Notes under the pieces: generated by a model
Told to the model about the DNA's origin: nothing
Seen by the model: only the letters and a program-made list of their open reading frames with translations
Databases searched by the model: none
Part shown: piece by piece, positions 6,250 through 9,102 of the stretch
Position numbering within the stretch: position 1 is the stretch's first letter
Layout of the letters: each line of letters begins with the position of its first letter
Origin: Methanobacteriota archaeon
Lineage (GTDB): Archaea; Halobacteriota; Bog-38; Methanoflorentales; Methanoflorentaceae
Length of the DNA stretch: 9,102 bases
Direction of reading: 5' to 3'
Assembly (NCBI GenBank): GCA_003170935.1
Contig: PMYA01000100.1
Location: forward strand, 1 to 9,102
Program-made: the position numbers and the translations under genes

Positions 6250-6483
6250 TTACTTCACGGGATTTGACGTATTGCTCGCAAGCTCGATTATTTCTGAGCT
6301 GCTTTCGGGGCCGATGATAACTGTTATATCACCCCCACGCTCAACTCATGCGTGAACGTCTGTTCTGCATCCGAGTAAAGAATCGAAGTAACTCTTTTTA
6401 TTCGTACCTTAAAACAGGGCCTCTTTATAACTAACCCTACGATGTAGCCTTTTGTCCATAGATCAGTTTTTAGTAGTTTGAGG
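6250..6483 (-). pseudogene. Possible coding remnant in the gap after the aminotransferase gene
   Basis: The 316-base gap between the CPBP and aminotransferase genes holds no intact gene. Directly after the aminotransferase stop the same frame stays open 54 codons without an ATG, GTG or TTG until near its end. It includes VGLVIKRPCFKVRIKRVTSI and LYSDAEQTFTHELSV before a TAA. Slipping frame in the GTGGGGG run (about 6330-6336) continues into GGDITVIIGPESSSEIIELA and SNTSNPVK, ending at TAA 6250-6252. The joined text is protein-like, and the break falls in a homopolymer where indels are common. The strand 'TVIIGPESSSEI' recalls type-1 periplasmic-binding folds, but this is far too short for assignment. 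It could also be chance. Confidence 0.35.
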
Positions 6484-6485
6484 AC

Positions 6486-7631
6486 TTATCGAGCGTGCCC
6501 ACTTGATCTCTTGATGATGTCTTGCAGAGAGCTACAAACAGTGTCAATTTGTTCCGTTGTCAAAGCAAGCCCAGACGGCAAATACAGCCCACGTTCGTGA
6601 GCCCGGTCTGTGTTTGGATAGCTCTCCCCTTTGAACAGTCCCATACGGGCAAAAACTGGTTGTGCGTGAAGACCGACGAAAAAAGGTCTCGCCCCAATAT
6701 GTCTCTCTTTGAGGAGCCCGATCATCGTTTCAGCACTAATTTCGCACTCTTCATCAAGCTCAATTGCATACATCCAGTGGACCGTTTTGGCGTAGGGCTC
6801 CTCGACTTGGAATCGTATGTGGGGGATATCTTGGAGTTTCTCCTTGTAATACTGTCCCAGCGTTCGCTTAATTGCTATAAACTCCTCAATGCGTTCAAGT
6901 TGTGCAACGCCTAACGCTGCTTGGACGTTACTCATCCTAAAGTTGTAACACAGTTCAGTATGGTAGAATCGCTTTGTTGGATTGAAGCACAGATCACGAT
7001 ATGAAGCAGCCCTATCTGCAACGGTTGGATCATTACTTAGCACCATTCCCCCTTCGCCAGTCGTAATTATTTTGTTAGCATAAAACGAGAAACACGCGGC
7101 GTCACTCATATTGCCACATTTAATCCATTGATTCCTGGTTCGGCTCAAATATTCTGCACCGTGAGCTTCTGCAGCGTCTTCTATGATTTTCAGATCGTAC
7201 CTTGACGATATATCAAATAGAGGATCCATGTCAACGGGATGGCCATAAATGTGCACTGGCATGATTGCCCGCGTCTTTTTTGTTATTTTTGATTCTACGA
7301 CATTCACATCAATGTTCCACGTTTCAGGATCCATGTCAACGAGCACAGGCTTTGCGCCGAGTCTCAGCGCCGCTATCGCACAAGATATAATAGTAAACGA
7401 AGGCATAATGACCTCGTCATCCTTTCGAATGCCGAGTGCATACAACGCTGTTTCAAGCGCAGCTGTGCCATTACAGACGGCTACCCCGTATTCGGTGCCA
7501 ATGTAGTGTGAGAAACTTCTCTCGAACTCCGTTACAAACGGCCCTTCAGAAGATATCCAGCCGCTTTCTATACATTGTGTGAGCAGTTCTTTCTCTCTAC
7601 CATCAAGCAGTGGTTCGTTCACTGGGATCAC
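6486..7631 (-). CDS. DegT/DnrJ/EryC1/StrS-family PLP sugar aminotransferase
   Basis: A full-length 381-residue fold-type I aminotransferase that transfers an amino group, usually from glutamate, to a keto-sugar nucleotide. Signature blocks: IPVNEPLLDGREKELL at the start, GWISSEGPFV (24-33), CNGTAALETAL (53-63, PLP phosphate), DEVIMPSFT (72-80), VHIYGHP (126-132), IIEDAAEAHGA (149-159, Asp152 to the pyridine nitrogen), SFYANKIITTGEGGM (182-196, Schiff-base Lys187), CYNFRMSNVQAALG (228-241), ARPFFVGLHAQPVF (314-327) and LPSGLALTTEQID (351-363). The last two resemble GDP-perosamine-synthase-like members, so a 4-amino-4,6-dideoxyhexose is a plausible product, but the sugar cannot be fixed from sequence. 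The GTG start at 7631 overlaps the cupin stop by four bases (GTGA, 7628-7631) and has GAGGAT five bases upstream, indicating translational coupling. Confidence 0.96.
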   Translation of the reverse strand: MIPVNEPLLDGREKELLTQCIESGWISSEGPFVTEFERSFSHYIGTEYGVAVCNGTAALETALYALGIRKDDEVIMPSFTIISCAIAALRLGAKPVLVDMDPETWNIDVNVVESKITKKTRAIMPVHIYGHPVDMDPLFDISSRYDLKIIEDAAEAHGAEYLSRTRNQWIKCGNMSDAACFSFYANKIITTGEGGMVLSNDPTVADRAASYRDLCFNPTKRFYHTELCYNFRMSNVQAALGVAQLERIEEFIAIKRTLGQYYKEKLQDIPHIRFQVEEPYAKTVHWMYAIELDEECEISAETMIGLLKERHIGARPFFVGLHAQPVFARMGLFKGESYPNTDRAHERGLYLPSGLALTTEQIDTVCSSLQDIIKRSSGHAR

Positions 7632-8065
7632 GATTGATCCTCGTTATGCGTGTTGTTATGACGAGGGAAGCGTACTTTATCGTCGTCGCCTAAATAAGGC
7701 CCTTGTTTTATCTCTATCATCTCTGTAGGTTCAAGTATTTCGAAGCCATGGCCTCCGGATGCGAGTAAAATGAGGTCTCCTGCCCCTAAAATGTAGCTGT
7801 TCCAATATTCGTTTTCACTGGTGTAAAGATCTACTTGAACCTTTCCGCTTTTGACAATGAGGACCTCTTGCGTGCGTACTATTTCACGATTAACTTCATT
7901 GTGAACGTGGGGCTCGATAATTTTCCCCTTTTCGTGCTTCATATATGCAAGCTGCTGTGAAAATTCAGGCGGAGTGAAGAACTGTATCCCACTTTGCTCA
8001 TAATTTGAGCGAATAATTATAGCGAATATCTGCCGCTCTTTATCACGGATTATTTCAGGAATCAT
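7628..8065 (-). CDS. Single-domain cupin of a sugar-nucleotide/polysaccharide gene-cluster family
   Basis: A 145-residue soluble protein with one cupin barrel. Motif 1 is GKIIEPHVHNEVNREIVRTQ (residues 47-66) with likely metal ligands His53, His55 and an acidic/amide residue at 66-67. Motif 2 is GAGDLILLASGGHGFEI (94-110) with His106. The tail IEIKQGPYLGDDDKVRF (117-133) is, from memory, typical of small cupins in O-antigen and nucleotide-sugar clusters. Their biochemical role is poorly defined: sugar-nucleotide isomerisation or epimerisation, or regulation, have been suggested for cupins in such loci. The ATG at 8065 has a strong GGGAGG (8071-8076) five bases upstream. The stop overlaps the aminotransferase GTG by four bases, so the two proteins are probably made together and act on the same sugar pathway. 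Confidence 0.88.
   Translation of the reverse strand: MIPEIIRDKERQIFAIIIRSNYEQSGIQFFTPPEFSQQLAYMKHEKGKIIEPHVHNEVNREIVRTQEVLIVKSGKVQVDLYTSENEYWNSYILGAGDLILLASGGHGFEILEPTEMIEIKQGPYLGDDDKVRFPRHNNTHNEDQS
7637..7642 (-). promoter_or_regulatory. Ribosome binding site inside the cupin gene for the aminotransferase GTG
   Basis: Minus-strand GAGGAT lies five bases before GTG at 7631, within the last codons of the cupin gene. It supports GTG at the overlap as the true aminotransferase start and reinitiation-type coupling. Confidence 0.6.
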
Positions 8066-8344
8066 CAGATCCTCCCGATCATTTTAACTGAATTGTGTGC
8101 GTTTGCTGAAGAAATAATCGTCGAATATGGATATGCAGAGACAATAAACTTTTTGGTAATCTATCAATCTTGCTTTTTTGGCAACATGATCATAAAGTCG
8201 ATCTCTTCCTCAGGGGACAATTTTCGTCACATGAACAACCGCCGGATGGACTGCCCTATGGAAGGCTTAATTCTTGAAGACGTGAATAAAGCAACGTATC
8301 TTCTAACGGCCCTCCTAGATGCGCACGCGGCAATGCATCTGGGG
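8066..8344. other. Leader of the cupin gene and intergenic region, with a candidate promoter
   Basis: The 279 bases between the FemAB-like gene and the cupin hold the GGGAGG ribosome site (8071-8076) and an AT-rich element AGTTTATTGTC (about 8139-8149, minus strand). This could be a TATA box for the cupin-aminotransferase pair with a leader of about 50 bases. Further upstream a short minus-strand frame contains SPEEEIDFMIMLPKKQD and ends in TGA at 8164-8166. It is protein-like but too short to call and is broken upstream by a TGA. No RNA gene was seen. Confidence 0.35.
8071..8076 (-). promoter_or_regulatory. Strong Shine-Dalgarno of the cupin gene
   Basis: Minus-strand GGGAGG sits five bases before the ATG at 8065 and is the strongest ribosome site in the window. 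It implies a leadered message for this pair, unlike the esterase. Confidence 0.7.
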
Positions 8345-9102
8345 CTAGCCTCTTACACCCATCAACTTTGTGTACGCAAAATGGATCTTGTGCAGCGTGT
8401 CGGTTTTTGTAAGAGTCAAAAACGGTTCTAGTACTGGATTAAACTTCGATTTGTATCGAGCAGGACCCGCATCAGATACGCCTAAATCCAGCTTCTTAAA
8501 GCCCTCTGATTTTGCCCGCTTAATGACTTCCCAGTCAAGATACTCATTCACACCTAGGTCCCGGCGCGCACTAACGCCACCGATCCAAAGGCCATATCGC
8601 TCCTTTTGCATGGCACAGCACGCGATTGCGGTCGCGACCATTCCGTCGATGCTGAGGGTGTAAACGGTTATGTCTTGGGGGAACGCAGCCACAAGCTCCT
8701 TAAGATAACTATCGCTTAGTAGGGGCACTTCTATGCCGAGTTCGGAGAACCTCGGCCGCCAGATGTCAAGCAACGTGCTCACGTCATTCGTTTGTTGTAT
8801 CTCAGGTGAATATGGGCTCAACTGCTTAATCCGCTGCCTGCAGCGCCTAGTGAATGATGCCCAGATCTCGTTGAGGGGTCTTTCCAAGTCGACAGCATAC
8901 GTCATCCTCAAGTGCTCCCTGTAGTTCTTCCAAATGAAGAAGCGTAAGTCAAGTAGATTTGGGACGGTCGTAAAAGAGACGAGATTCGGAGCGATCTTAT
9001 CAATTTCCCTGCACACCTCGTCTGTCACCTCTTCAAAGATTTTTTCCCTGCCACTTGCCTTACGTGCTTCCACGCTAGGGTCAAAAGCGGGACCTAAATA
9101 CG
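8345..9102 (-). CDS. FemAB/GNAT-type acyl- or aminoacyltransferase, C-terminal part
   Basis: The frame is open through the right edge, so the start is missing. A GTG at 9073 is internal, because in-frame residues YLGPAFDPS precede it and match the 'y.GP.f.p' strand of FemAB-like proteins. The 251 visible residues include the first-half end FFIWKNY (about 54-60) and MTYAVDLERPLNEIW (66-80), then CRQRIKQLSPYSPEI with the helix typical of the family. The second GNAT-like half has MVATAIACCAMQKERYGLWI and ends with WEVIKRAKSEGFKKLDLGVS followed by DAGPARYKSKFN, which matches the family block 'D.G.s....g...fK.kF'. Known relatives transfer amino acids or acyl groups to peptidoglycan precursors, exopolysaccharide intermediates or proteins. 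With no peptidoglycan in archaea, modification of an amino-sugar or surface glycan is the likely role, which fits an adjacent sugar aminotransferase. Substrate not determinable. Confidence 0.85.
   Translation of the reverse strand, partial: YLGPAFDPSVEARKASGREKIFEEVTDEVCREIDKIAPNLVSFTTVPNLLDLRFFIWKNYREHLRMTYAVDLERPLNEIWASFTRRCRQRIKQLSPYSPEIQQTNDVSTLLDIWRPRFSELGIEVPLLSDSYLKELVAAFPQDITVYTLSIDGMVATAIACCAMQKERYGLWIGGVSARRDLGVNEYLDWEVIKRAKSEGFKKLDLGVSDAGPARYKSKFNPVLEPFLTLTKTDTLHKIHFAYTKLMGVRG

Noticed and set aside
6011..6355. Plus-strand frame overlapping the CPBP start
   Set aside because: The first half mirrors the protease gene; the second half is the complement of a more protein-like minus-strand remnant.
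8093..8431. Plus-strand frame of 112 codons upstream of the cupin
   Set aside because: It begins with TTG without a ribosome site, overlaps the end of the FemAB-like gene, and shows no domain.
1..9102. CRISPR array, integrase attachment sites or complete insertion sequence
   Set aside because: No periodic repeats, no paired terminal inverted repeats and no intact transposase or integrase were found on either strand by eye.

Overview
All convincing genes in this window read on the minus strand, so transcription order runs from high to low coordinates. I think the organism is an archaeon, probably a mesophilic euryarchaeon of the methanogen/methanotroph kind. The reasons are archaeal-looking TATA boxes about 30-45 bases upstream of starts, one start that looks leaderless, frequent GTG/TTG starts, and two signal-anchored proteins unusually rich in N-glycosylation sequons. 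The lineage is inferred from style, not from a marker gene.

Layout from right to left: (a) 8345-9102, a FemAB/GNAT-type acyltransferase cut by the window edge; (b) 6486-8065, a tightly coupled pair made of a small cupin and a DegT/DnrJ/EryC1/StrS sugar aminotransferase, overlapping by four bases; (c) 6170-6485, a gap with a possible coding remnant; (d) 5282-6169, a CPBP (CAAX/Abi-type) intramembrane protease homologue; (e) 4908-5281, a decayed gene that reads well once one frameshift and one in-frame TGA are bridged; (f) 3596-4819, a secreted 407-residue protein of no family I recognise, with barrel-like strand signatures, six N-glycosylation sequons and six cysteines outside the anchor; (g) 2996-3595, a scarred region with one small orphan reading frame and weak coding remnants; (h) 2111-2995, a secreted CE1/LpqC-like (PHB-depolymerase/feruloyl-esterase-like) serine esterase with an intact Ser-Asp-His triad; (i) 717-1883 and 1-604, two GT-B (GT4-like) glycosyltransferases, the second cut by the left edge.

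Taken together this looks like part of a cell-surface polysaccharide or glycoprotein-glycan locus. The aminotransferase and cupin would make or modify an amino-deoxysugar nucleotide, the glycosyltransferases would assemble glycan in the cytoplasm, the FemAB/GNAT protein would acylate or aminoacylate a product, and the two exported proteins could trim or de-esterify glycan outside the cell. The pathway link is inferred from gene neighbourhood. The decayed genes mark the region as a turnover-prone accessory island. The most novel candidates are the unassigned secreted protein (f) paired with the esterase (h), and the decayed family in (e).
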